NCBI RefSeq assembly: GCF_014378415.1
Contig: NZ_JACMNS010000171.1
Span: 1-45,991, forward strand
Length of the DNA stretch: 45,991 bases
Origin: Aquabacterium sp.
GTDB lineage: Bacteria; Pseudomonadota; Gammaproteobacteria; Burkholderiales; Burkholderiaceae_C
Direction of reading: 5' to 3'
Shown here: one piece after another, positions 28,003 to 34,843 of the stretch
Layout: each line of letters starts with the position of its first letter
Position numbering within the stretch: position 1 is the stretch's first letter
The notes under the pieces: model-generated
What the model saw: only the letters and a program-made list of their open reading frames with translations
Database searches by the model: none
Told to the model about the DNA's origin: nothing
Translations under genes and position numbers: made by a program

Positions 28003-28884
28003 TCAATACGGCCGCTTGGCCGGCAGGTCAATGCGCTCCTGGTCATCGCCCGGCACGCTCTTGAACAGCCCGTTCTCCCAATCCTGGGCGGCCTGCGCGA
28101 TGCGCTCTTTCTGGCTGGACACGAAGTTCCACCACATCAAGCGGTGCCCATCCAAAGCCGCCCCGCCGATGATCACCAGGCGCGCCTCGGTGCTGGCGCC
28201 ATTGGTCAAGACGCCTCCGTCGTCTAGCACCACCATGGTGTGCGCCGCCACGGCCTCGCCATCCAGGGTCAAGGCCTGGTCCACGGCGTACAGGGCCGCT
28301 TCGTCCGCCAGCTTGGGCAAGGTCAGGCTTTGCCCGGCCGCCAGCTTGATGTCCAGGTACAAGGTGGGCGACAAGGGCTGCACCGGCGAGGTCACGCCCC
28401 AGGCCGAACCCACCAGCACCCGGATGGTGGCGCCTGGCTCATTCACTTCGGGGATCTGGTCCGCCGGCGTGTGCGCAAACGTGGGCGCCGACTCCTCATG
28501 CGCTGGCGGCAGCGCCACCCACAACTGCAGGCCATGCGTGTGGCGGTCCGCGTGCTTCAAGTCATCGGGCGTGCGCTCCGAATGCACGATGCCGCGCCCC
28601 GCGCTCATCCAGTTGATGGCGCCCGGCTCGATGCGCTGCACCGTGCCCAGGTTGTCGCGGTGCATCATCGCGCCCTCGTACAGGTAGGTCACCGTGGCCA
28701 GCCCAATGTGCGGGTGCGGCCGCACATCGCTGCTCATGCTGGGCGCTTGCACCACGGGCCCGAAGTGGTCAAAGAAAATGAACGGCCCGACCGACTGACG
28801 CGCCGCCGCCGGCAACAGGCGGCGCACCACAAAACCACCGCCAAAATCGGATTGGTGGCCTGTCAATGTCAATGTGATTCCCAT
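28003..28884 (-). CDS. Pirin-family bicupin protein
   Basis: The ORF track starts 29 codons too early; AGGAG eight bases before the ATG of MGITLTLTG fixes the start, giving 293 residues. The N-terminal cupin shows the pirin metal ligands in RPHPHIGLATVTYL (two His), the third His in GAMMHRDNLG-type context or in GIVHSE, and a Glu in HSERTP. GPFIFFDHFGPV is a classic pirin start. Pirins bind Fe or Ni; some act as quercetin 2,3-dioxygenases, others as metal- or redox-dependent regulators. Which applies here cannot be told. Confidence 0.93.
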   Translation of the reverse strand: MGITLTLTGHQSDFGGGFVVRRLLPAAARQSVGPFIFFDHFGPVVQAPSMSSDVRPHPHIGLATVTYLYEGAMMHRDNLGTVQRIEPGAINWMSAGRGIVHSERTPDDLKHADRHTHGLQLWVALPPAHEESAPTFAHTPADQIPEVNEPGATIRVLVGSAWGVTSPVQPLSPTLYLDIKLAAGQSLTLPKLADEAALYAVDQALTLDGEAVAAHTMVVLDDGGVLTNGASTEARLVIIGGAALDGHRLMWWNFVSSQKERIAQAAQDWENGLFKSVPGDDQERIDLPAKRPY

Positions 28885-28929
28885 GGTGCTTACTCCTCGT
28901 CCGATGCTGCATTGTGACTTGGCACCAGC

Positions 28930-28961
28930 AAAAAAACCCGACCAGGTTGCCCCGGCCGGGT
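28930..28961 (-). terminator. Rho-independent terminator of the OmpA-domain gene
   Basis: On the minus strand, ACCCGGCC / GGTCGGGT (one G-T pair) with a 10-base loop runs into a T tract. It begins about 30 bases after the stop of the OmpA-domain gene. Confidence 0.85.
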
Positions 28962-28991
28962 CATGTCTCAAACCTCAAACAGCGATGCCGA

Positions 28992-29732
28992 TCAGCGGGG
29001 CGAACCCACGGCTTCGATGATCACGCGGCGATCCGGTGCGAGGCACTCAACCAGCTTCTTGTTCTTGCCGTTGTCCTTGCCCTGGCAATCGGTGCCCGTC
29101 ACAGGCTGGCTTTTGCCACGGCCTTCGATGTAGACGCGGTCAGCCGGCACGCCCTGGCCCACCAGGAAGTCCTTGACGGACTGTGCACGGCGCTCGGACA
29201 GCTTCTGGTTGTAGGCCTCGGAGCCAATGCGGTCGGTGTGACCCACGGCCACCACGGCTTCCAAGTTCAGCGTCTTAACCTTGCCGGCAAAGTCGGTGAG
29301 CTTGTCCTTGCCCGACGTCGACAAAGACGACTTGTCGAACTGGAACAGCGCATCAGCCGGGATCGTCACCTTTTGCGACGTGGCCATGGGGGCTGGGGGC
29401 GGGGCCATGGGCTCAGGCGGCGGGGTCACGACCGCGACAGGCTTAGGCTCACAAACCGCCTTGGGCATCAGGTCCTTGTCGCAAATGCAACCGGCAGGGA
29501 AGTCGCTGCCCACCACCGGGGTGTTCTGGGCCAACTCGGCCGTCCAGTAGCCCGTGCGCCAGCACTGGCCCGTCGAATTGCGCACGATCATGCGTTGCGA
29601 ATCGAGCAGGTAAGGCGTGTTGGTGGAGGCGGGCGGCACCGTGATCGACGGCAAACTTTGCGCACGCGCACTGTTTGAGATACCAAACGCGGCACACACC
29701 ACCAGTGCAGCCACCATCAATTTGCGATTCAT
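28992..29732 (-). CDS. OmpA-domain envelope protein
   Basis: The start is MNRKLMVAAL, with AAGGA six bases upstream, giving 246 residues; the track start is too long. A signal peptide ends near SARA-QS. A middle region of about 90 residues contains four or so cysteines (CWRTGYW, CICDKDLMPKAVCEP), then a Pro-rich linker and a C-terminal OmpA/MotB peptidoglycan-binding domain (LFQFDKSSLS, VGHTDRIGSEAYNQKLSERRAQSVKDFL, NRVYIEGRG-like, DRRVIIE). It probably links the outer membrane to the cell wall. There is no obvious eight-strand barrel. The 12-mer CGTCCTACAGGG lies 99 bases upstream of the ATG, shared with a DUF1328 gene at 36.3 kb. Confidence 0.93.
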   Translation of the reverse strand: MNRKLMVAALVVCAAFGISNSARAQSLPSITVPPASTNTPYLLDSQRMIVRNSTGQCWRTGYWTAELAQNTPVVGSDFPAGCICDKDLMPKAVCEPKPVAVVTPPPEPMAPPPAPMATSQKVTIPADALFQFDKSSLSTSGKDKLTDFAGKVKTLNLEAVVAVGHTDRIGSEAYNQKLSERRAQSVKDFLVGQGVPADRVYIEGRGKSQPVTGTDCQGKDNGKNKKLVECLAPDRRVIIEAVGSPR

Positions 29733-29831
29733 GATCATTCCTTTCAACACTAAAAACTCGGGGGACATATGAAACATTTGAAGTGATTGTGTCGAAAGGG
29801 GCAGGCCCGATCTGTCGGGCATGCCCTAGAA

Positions 29832-29843
29832 CCCTGTAGGACG
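29832..29843 (-). promoter_or_regulatory. CGTCCTACAGGG box upstream of the OmpA-domain gene
   Basis: On the minus strand this 12-mer is identical to one at 36229-36240 in front of a DUF1328 gene, in the same orientation and at a similar distance (99 versus 84 bases) from the start codon. A GCCCGA-TCTG-TCGGGC hairpin lies between box and gene at 29805-29820. Half-sites with the same CCTACA core lie at 33656-33689. It is likely an activator site for a regulator of this island; which protein binds is inferred. Confidence 0.5.
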
Positions 29844-29904
29844 ATGCCGATATCCGTGTCAGCGGACGCCGACTTTGCTCAGGCGGCATCCGCAGGCATC
29901 GTCA

Positions 29905-30687
29905 TCACTGCATGAACCAACCATGGCTGACCACCAATGACTGACCGGTCAGCGCATTGGTCGGGAAGGACGCGAACATCAGTGCCACCTGGGCCACGTC
30001 CTGGGTGGTGGTGAACTCGCCATCCACGGTCTCTTTCAGCATGACGTTCTTGATGACTTCGTCCTCGCTGATGCCCAAGGTCTTGGCCTGCTCAGGGATC
30101 TGCTTGTCCACCAAAGGCGTGCGCACAAAGCCGGGGCAGATCACGTTGGCGCGCACCTGGTGCTTGGCACCCTCCTTGGCCACCACCTTGGCCAGGCCGA
30201 TCAGGCCGTGCTTGGCCGTCACGTAGGGCGCCTTCAACAGCGAGGCCTCTTTGGAGTGCACCGAGCCCATGTAGATGACCGAGCCACCCCGACCGGCGGC
30301 ATACATGTGCTTCAAGCAAGCCTTGGTGGTCAGGAAGGCACCATCCAGGTGAATGGCCAGCATCTTCTTCCAATCGGCAAATTCAAACTCCTCGAGCGGG
30401 TGCACGATCTGCACGCCGGCATTGCTCACCAGGATGTCGACCGAGCCAAAACGGTCCACCGTGGCTTGCACGGCCTGGTTGACCTGGTCTTCTTGCGTCA
30501 CATCCACGGCCACGCCGATGGCCTGTGCGCCGCTGGCCACCAGCTCGGCGGCCACCGCATCGGCCGCCGCCTTGTTCATGTCCGCGATCACGATACTGGC
30601 GCCTTCCTTGGCAAACAGAATGGCGATCTCCTTGCCGATGCCGCTGGCCGATCCGGTGATGAAGGCAGTCTTGTCTTTGAGCAACAT
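29905..30687 (-). CDS. bdhA: 3-hydroxybutyrate dehydrogenase (SDR family)
   Basis: From [12 protein letters not shown] (260 residues; the track start is 51 codons too early) this is a short-chain dehydrogenase. It has the NAD loop [25 protein letters not shown], the catalytic YVTAKHG (Y-x-x-x-K), [22 protein letters not shown] and the C-terminal HGWFMQ, all characteristic of D-3-hydroxybutyrate dehydrogenases. It interconverts 3-hydroxybutyrate and acetoacetate with NAD, normally in polyhydroxybutyrate turnover. The HGWFMQ ending and [14 protein letters not shown] segment make the subfamily call firm. It is monocistronic, and the gap to the divergent BON gene is 201 bases. Confidence 0.95.
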   Translation of the reverse strand: MLLKDKTAFITGSASGIGKEIAILFAKEGASIVIADMNKAAADAVAAELVASGAQAIGVAVDVTQEDQVNQAVQATVDRFGSVDILVSNAGVQIVHPLEEFEFADWKKMLAIHLDGAFLTTKACLKHMYAAGRGGSVIYMGSVHSKEASLLKAPYVTAKHGLIGLAKVVAKEGAKHQVRANVICPGFVRTPLVDKQIPEQAKTLGISEDEVIKNVMLKETVDGEFTTTQDVAQVALMFASFPTNALTGQSLVVSHGWFMQ

Positions 30688-30888
30688 GTGGGAGTCCCGA
30701 GAAGGTGAAGTAAGGAAGGTGCCCGACAGGTTATTCCCGTTTGAATACCCGGCCTGTCGGCGTTGTCTGACAACACACCGTGGCGTTGACTGATGCCGAC
30801 TCAACGAGCTCCCGCCTATTCTGAGGTCACCGGTTGACACCTTGAGTCGTCAAACCCTTTGTCCCATTGAACTCGGAAGGACCACACC

Positions 30889-31308
30889 ATGAACCACCGC
30901 CTTTTTCTGATGGCACCGCTGACCGCCGCCCTGTTGGCCCTGGCCGCCTGCGACAGCAAGACCCCCACAACAGAGACGGCAGGCCAGAAGCTTGACAGCG
31001 TCATTGCCAGCACCGAACATCAAACCGAGCAGCTCAGTGCCGAAGCCAAAGTGAATGCGGCACAAGCCAAGCAGGACACCTCCGACGCACTGCGCGACGC
31101 CTCCATCACCACCCGCGTGAATGCGCAGTTGGCGACCGACCCCGCGCTCAGCGCCATCAAGATTGATGTGGACACCAGCAATGGCCATGTCCGCCTGAGC
31201 GGCACCGCACCCAATGACTTGGCTCGCGCCCGCGCCACCACCATGGCCTCCGCCGTCACCGGCGTCATCGCTGTGGACAACCAATTGAAGATCGACAAGA
31301 AGTCCTGA
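30889..31308 (+). CDS. BON-domain lipoprotein, copy 1
   Basis: This 139-residue protein has a lipoprotein signal ending LAAC with Cys21, a Gln/Ala-rich helical linker, and one BON domain from about residue 62 (ALRDASITTRVNAQLATDPAL, VDTSNGHVRLSGTAP, VTGVIAVDNQLKI). BON domains bind phospholipid or envelope surfaces; OsmY is the best-known stress-induced example. AGGA lies upstream of the ATG. It heads a same-strand run with the DUF1328, DUF883 and holin-X proteins. A second, shorter BON lipoprotein occurs at 36.55 kb. Confidence 0.92.
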   Translation: MNHRLFLMAPLTAALLALAACDSKTPTTETAGQKLDSVIASTEHQTEQLSAEAKVNAAQAKQDTSDALRDASITTRVNAQLATDPALSAIKIDVDTSNGHVRLSGTAPNDLARARATTMASAVTGVIAVDNQLKIDKKS

Positions 31309-31356
31309 TCTCTTTTTGAATGCAGCCCTGCAACGCTGCACAACCAGGAGCACCTC

Positions 31357-31521
31357 ATGCTGCACTACGCCGTTGTCTTTTTCGTGATCGCGATCATCGC
31401 GGCCCTGTTTGGTTTTGGGGGCATTGCCGCCAGCGCCGCAGGGATCGCCAAATTGCTGTTTGTGGTTTTTGCCGTGCTGGCCGTGGCCAGTTTTCTCGTC
31501 AGCCTGATCAAGAAAACCTGA
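31357..31521 (+). CDS. DUF1328 mini membrane protein, copy 1
   Basis: This 54-residue protein (below the ORF-track cutoff) starts at an ATG preceded by AGGAG. It is almost entirely hydrophobic: two membrane segments joined by [14 protein letters not shown], the hallmark of the DUF1328 (YtjA-like) family, and a LIKKT end. Function is unknown; relatives are usually found near stress-response genes. A paralogue lies at 36325-36501, likewise beside a BON lipoprotein gene. Confidence 0.92.
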   Translation: MLHYAVVFFVIAIIAALFGFGGIAASAAGIAKLLFVVFAVLAVASFLVSLIKKT

Positions 31522-31573
31522 CCCCCGTCGGTTTCACTTGCATTGCTGTTAATCACCCTCGAAAGGAAATTCC

Positions 31574-31960
31574 ATGAATACCCCCATCAAGTCCTTCCAA
31601 CAAACCGCCTCGGAAGCGGCCGATAACGCCACCCAAACCGCTGACGGAGCCATCAAGTCCACGCAGCGCGCGGCCAACAATGCGCTCGACAACCTGGCGG
31701 ACAGGGTGCATGAAGCCAGCGACCAAGCCGCCCCGCTCATCGGCCGCTTGAGTGCCCAAGCCGAAGCCCTTGGCCGCAAGACAGTTGACGCCGTGCGCGA
31801 AGGCTCCAAGCGCGCGCGCCTGCAAGCCACCAACGCGGCCAACTCCACCGTCAGCTACATCAAGGAAGAGCCCGTCAAGTCGGTGCTGATCGCCGCAGCC
31901 GCTGGTGCCGCGCTGTTCGCCATCGCCAAGCTGGTGAGCCGCAACCGCGACCGCACCTAA
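31574..31960 (+). CDS. DUF883 family (ElaB/YqjD-like) membrane-anchored protein
   Basis: The product has 128 residues. The N-terminal about 90 residues are Ala/Gln/Glu-rich amphipathic helix without hydrophobic runs, followed by YIKEEPVKSVLIAAAAGAAL-type C-terminal anchor and a basic tail (SRNRDRT). E. coli YqjD of this family is induced in stationary phase, sits in the inner membrane and binds ribosomes; the same role is possible but not shown here. GAAAGG precedes the ATG. The next two genes match the E. coli yqjD-yqjE-yqjK order. Confidence 0.92.
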   Translation: MNTPIKSFQQTASEAADNATQTADGAIKSTQRAANNALDNLADRVHEASDQAAPLIGRLSAQAEALGRKTVDAVREGSKRARLQATNAANSTVSYIKEEPVKSVLIAAAAGAALFAIAKLVSRNRDRT

Positions 31961-31992
31961 CACCGAAGAACCTTGCCCCAGGGAGCTGCCAC

Positions 31993-32385
31993 ATGATGCG
32001 TCCACTGCTTCAACTGATGGCCACCGAGCCCGAGCTGCTGAGCGAGCACTTGCAGTCGTACGCAGAGTTGTTGGGTGAAGAAATGGGCAGCTTCCAGGGG
32101 CAGTTCAAACGCCATTGGGTCACGTTCGCGGTGCTGGCTTTGCTGGCCACCGTGACCTTGATCCTGGTTGGCGTTGGGCTCATGCTTTGGCTCATCACGC
32201 CCAGCGCCCAATTGCAGCAGTTGCAGTTGCCCTGGGCTCTGTGGCTGGTGCCCTTGGGCATGGCCGCACTGTGCGCCGCCATCGCCGTGATCATGAAACA
32301 AGAAGAGCGCACGCCCGGCTTCCAGGCCTTGCGCCAGCAAATCGCCGCCGACGTGGCCATGCTCAAGCAAGCGACCTCGTCATGA
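31993..32385 (+). CDS. Holin-X/YqjE family membrane protein
   Basis: This 130-residue protein has two strong membrane segments (about residues 45-70 and 83-105), preceded by an acidic amphipathic helix (LQSYAELLGEEMGSF). The arrangement matches the 'phage holin family' PF07332/YqjE proteins, which in proteobacteria are chromosomal envelope proteins and not lysis genes. It lies between the DUF883 gene and a third membrane protein. Its TGA overlaps the next ATG (ATGA), so the pair is probably co-translated. No phage gene is nearby. Confidence 0.85.
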   Translation: MMRPLLQLMATEPELLSEHLQSYAELLGEEMGSFQGQFKRHWVTFAVLALLATVTLILVGVGLMLWLITPSAQLQQLQLPWALWLVPLGMAALCAAIAVIMKQEERTPGFQALRQQIAADVAMLKQATSS

Positions 32386-32885
32386 GCAAGCCAACACGTT
32401 CACCCCTTCCCGCCGAAATTCGCCTGCAACAGTCCCGCGAACGCATCCGTCTTTGGCTGACGCCCCCCGATGAGGCCCCCGACGAAGAAGGCGAATCGTC
32501 AGGCCCCGCGCTGCCTGAGCAACTGCAGGCCTGGATGCGAGAACTGCGCGAACACCCCATCCTGTCCTCAACCTTCAACGCCCTGCAGGGCTGGTGGGAA
32601 AGCCACCCCTGGCGTCCCGCCACCCACCTGGCCAGCGGTCTGGTTCGAGAGGCCCTTCAGCCCCTGGCCAAAAAACATCCGCTCGGCCTGGTGCTGGTGG
32701 CCGCCGCCATCGGTGGCTCACTGGTCTGGTTCCGGCCCGGCCGTGGCTTGGTCAAATCCTTGCTGATCAAAGGCGTGGTCTCGCAATCGGTGTTGGGCCT
32801 GGCCAAACAGCCCTTTGTGGGCACGCTGGCCAACAGCGTCATCACCTGGATGCACCAACTGTCCACCCCCCGTCAACAACCCTGA
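32382..32885 (+). CDS. YqjK-position membrane protein
   Basis: The 167-residue product begins at the ATG overlapping the previous stop; the longer track ORF is out of frame with real genes before that. The first about 60 residues are charged (LRLQQSRERIRLWL-type helix, then an acidic DEAPDEEGESS stretch). Then comes a hydrophobic segment, HPLGLVLVAAAIGGSLVWF, followed by RPGRGLVKSLLIKG, which resembles the end of YqjK. It completes a yqjD-yqjE-yqjK-like trio, though it is longer than E. coli YqjK (about 100 residues). Function is unknown. Confidence 0.82.
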   Translation: MSKPTRSPLPAEIRLQQSRERIRLWLTPPDEAPDEEGESSGPALPEQLQAWMRELREHPILSSTFNALQGWWESHPWRPATHLASGLVREALQPLAKKHPLGLVLVAAAIGGSLVWFRPGRGLVKSLLIKGVVSQSVLGLAKQPFVGTLANSVITWMHQLSTPRQQP

Positions 32886-32906
32886 CGTTTCAAGCGCACC
32901 GACCCA

Positions 32907-32948
32907 AGCAAAGAGCCTGCATCTTTTAACGGATGCAAGCTCTTTGCT
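32907..32948. terminator. Long bidirectional hairpin between convergent genes
   Basis: AGCAAAGAGC...GCTCTTTGCT forms a 10-bp outer stem, and TGCATC...GATGCA a 6-bp inner stem separated by a one-base bulge on each side, with an 8-base loop. It lies between the convergent yqjK-like and cysteine-repeat genes. The T and A tracts are short (CTTT on the plus side), so termination in both directions is likely but may be weak. Confidence 0.75.
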
Positions 32949-32984
32949 TTGCCAGACCACAGGCCCCCGAAGGAGCCGCTTGCC

Positions 32985-33536
32985 TTACTTCTTGTAGTGC
33001 ATCTTGGCGCTGTCCATGCAGCTTGACTTGGCATCGCCCGACAGGGCATCGCACTTTTCCTTGGCCACCTTGTAGTCGGCGCCCATCTTGTCTTCAACGG
33101 CTTCCTTAGAAGCATCGCCCACTTCCTTGTTCAGCTTGGCTTCGGCCTTGGCCTTGGTTTCCATGGCCTTGGCTTCTTTCACGCAGACGTCCTTGTCGTT
33201 GCCGGTCTTGTCATCGCACTTTTCCTTGGCGACGTCATAAGCCGTTTCGGCCTTCACATCGGCCAGGTGCTTGCGGTCGCCAGCCTTGCCCGTGTAGTGG
33301 TATTCCAGCTCGGCCTTGGTGACCTTTTCTTTGCCCTTGGCTTCGGCCACGCAGATATCCTTGGCGTTGGCGGTCATCTTGTCACAGGCTTCCTTGTCGG
33401 CCTTGTAGGTGGCGGTGGCGGCGTCCTTGCCGACACGGTAGTCGGCCTTGGTGATCGTGCCGGCTGCATTCGCATACGACACGGCGCTCAGGCAAAGGGC
33501 CAGGACAGCGGCTTGGATGGTGGTGGTTTTAGACAT
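32985..33536 (-). CDS. Secreted Lys/Ala-rich protein with paired-cysteine repeats
   Basis: From MSKTTTIQAAV, preceded by AAGGA (183 residues; the track start is 84 codons too early), the protein has a signal peptide ending near YANA-AG. It then has three similar segments, each with two cysteines about nine apart: CDKMTANAKDIC, CDDKTGNDKDVC and CDALSGDAKSSC, each followed by an AEAK-type stretch. The rest is Lys/Ala/Glu/Asp-rich and probably helical. I recall similar Burkholderiales proteins annotated as 'cell envelope biogenesis protein TolA', but there is no TolA domain, so the name is misleading. Each cysteine pair could form a periplasmic disulfide hairpin. Function is unknown. Confidence 0.85.
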   Translation of the reverse strand: MSKTTTIQAAVLALCLSAVSYANAAGTITKADYRVGKDAATATYKADKEACDKMTANAKDICVAEAKGKEKVTKAELEYHYTGKAGDRKHLADVKAETAYDVAKEKCDDKTGNDKDVCVKEAKAMETKAKAEAKLNKEVGDASKEAVEDKMGADYKVAKEKCDALSGDAKSSCMDSAKMHYKK

Positions 33537-33655
33537 GGTGAGTTCCTTGCGAGTAGTTAAGTTATCGACCCATCGTTGCCGACAGGCTGAACTCCAGTGT
33601 CCAAAAACCGCCGCCTTCCCCCAACCAGACGGTGCCGCAAGCGCTCGTAGTTTTT

Positions 33656-33689
33656 GTCCTACGCAAGAAACTGTAGGTGAGTTCCTACA
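33656..33689. promoter_or_regulatory. CCTACA/TGTAGG palindromic operator candidate
   Basis: The perfect inverted repeat TGTAGG-TGAGTT-CCTACA (33672-33689) is preceded by a third half-site in TGTCCTACG (33655-33663). It lies 136-153 bases before the start of the cysteine-repeat gene and 93-110 bases before the receiver gene, so it may serve both. The half-site core is the same as in the CGTCCTACAGGG boxes at 29832 and 36229. NarL-family regulators typically bind paired short inverted half-sites, and one is encoded 500 bases away. Confidence 0.55.
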
Positions 33690-33781
33690 AACAGCTAGGA
33701 GATCTTCCAATGGCGCCGCCCACAGGCTGCGGCGATAATTCATTGAGACATTCACACACCGCCACACAGACTGAGCAGTCA

Positions 33782-34189
33782 ATGACACCCCTGAAAGCCT
33801 TCATCGTTGAGGACAGCCCGGTGATTCGCGAGAACCTCATCGCGACGCTGGAAGAGATGGTGTCCTTGCAGGTGGTGGGCACGGCCGAAGACGAAGCCAA
33901 TGCGGTGGCCTGGCTGAATGACGGCAACAACGTTTGCGACCTGGTCATCGTCGACATCTTCATCAAACGGGGATCAGGGCTGGGCGTGCTGCAAAAAACC
34001 CACCCGGCGCCTTCAGCGCGAAAGCACGTTGTGCTCAGCAACTACGCCACGCCCGACATGCGCCGACGCTGCCTGGAGTTGGGCGCCGACCAGGTCTTCG
34101 ACAAATCAAACGAGATCGACAGCCTGATCGATTACTGCGTGGCGCTGGTCAACCATGACCACAGCGCCAGCAGCCCCGACGCTCACTGA
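33782..34189 (+). CDS. Stand-alone response regulator receiver
   Basis: This 135-residue protein contains only a receiver domain: acidic pocket in FIVEDSPVIRENL, phospho-acceptor Asp in LVIVDIFIKRGSG, Ser in VVLSNYATPDMRRR and Lys in DQVFDKSNE. All residues needed for phosphorylation are present, but there is no output domain. It may signal by protein contact, or drain phosphate from the neighbouring kinase. The last seven bases overlap the convergent NarL-type regulator gene, an arrangement that ties it to that system. Confidence 0.9.
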   Translation: MTPLKAFIVEDSPVIRENLIATLEEMVSLQVVGTAEDEANAVAWLNDGNNVCDLVIVDIFIKRGSGLGVLQKTHPAPSARKHVVLSNYATPDMRRRCLELGADQVFDKSNEIDSLIDYCVALVNHDHSASSPDAH

Positions 34190-34815
34190 ATCAAGCCGTT
34201 CTTGAGCGCGTAATAGGTCAGGTCGCTGTTCGAAGCCAGGTTCATTTTTTCCATCACACGCGAGCGGTAGGTGCTCACGGTCTTGACGCTCAGGGACATG
34301 CTGTCGGCCATGTGGCCAATGGTCTCGCCCTTGGCCAGCCGCAGAAACACCTGGAACTCGCGCTCGGACAGTTGCTCGTGCAAGGACTTGTCAGGATCAC
34401 CGCCCAGGCCATCGGCCAGCATTTCAGCCACGCCGGCGGTGATGTATTTACGGCCACGGAACACGGTGCGGATGGCCTTGACGATTTCTTCAGGGTCGCA
34501 CTCTTTGTTGAGGTAACCGCTGGCGCCCTGGCGCAGCAAGGTCAAGGCGTAATGTTCTTCAGGGAAACCGCTCAGGATCAACACCGGCAAGTCAGGGGCA
34601 CGGGCCCGGATGGCCGCCAGCGCATCGACGCCGCTTTGATCGGGCATGGACAGGTCCATCACCAGCACGTCCACGTCACCAGCCCGCACCAGCTCCAGGG
34701 CCTCTCGGCCGTTGGAGGCTTCACCCGTGACCTTCAGGTCCACCTGGTCGGAGAAAAACTGACGCAGTCCGGCGCGCACGATGGCGTGGTCGTCAATGAT
34801 GGCAATTCGAATCAT
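34183..34815 (-). CDS. NarL/FixJ-family response regulator
   Basis: Starting at MIRIAIIDDHAIVRAGL (210 residues; the track start is 20 codons too early), this regulator has a receiver domain with DD at residues 8-9, phospho-acceptor Asp in VLVMDLSMPDQSG, and Lys in GYLNKECDPEE. A LuxR-type helix-turn-helix follows (LSEREFQVFLRLAKGETIGHMA, VKTVSTYRSRVMEKM). It is divergent from a CHASE3 histidine kinase with only 28 bases between start codons, so the two form a two-component pair. It is the most likely binder of the TGTAGG/CCTACA sites in this island, by proximity and family. Confidence 0.95.
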   Translation of the reverse strand: MIRIAIIDDHAIVRAGLRQFFSDQVDLKVTGEASNGREALELVRAGDVDVLVMDLSMPDQSGVDALAAIRARAPDLPVLILSGFPEEHYALTLLRQGASGYLNKECDPEEIVKAIRTVFRGRKYITAGVAEMLADGLGGDPDKSLHEQLSEREFQVFLRLAKGETIGHMADSMSLSVKTVSTYRSRVMEKMNLASNSDLTYYALKNGLIQ

Positions 34816-34843
34816 GGTCGACGTTCGATCAGTTGGAAGTAGG

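Noticed and set aside
31993-32385. Holin-like protein as a sign of a prophage
   Set aside because: The family (PF07332/YqjE) is a usual chromosomal envelope protein in proteobacteria, and no phage structural, lysis or integrase gene is nearby.
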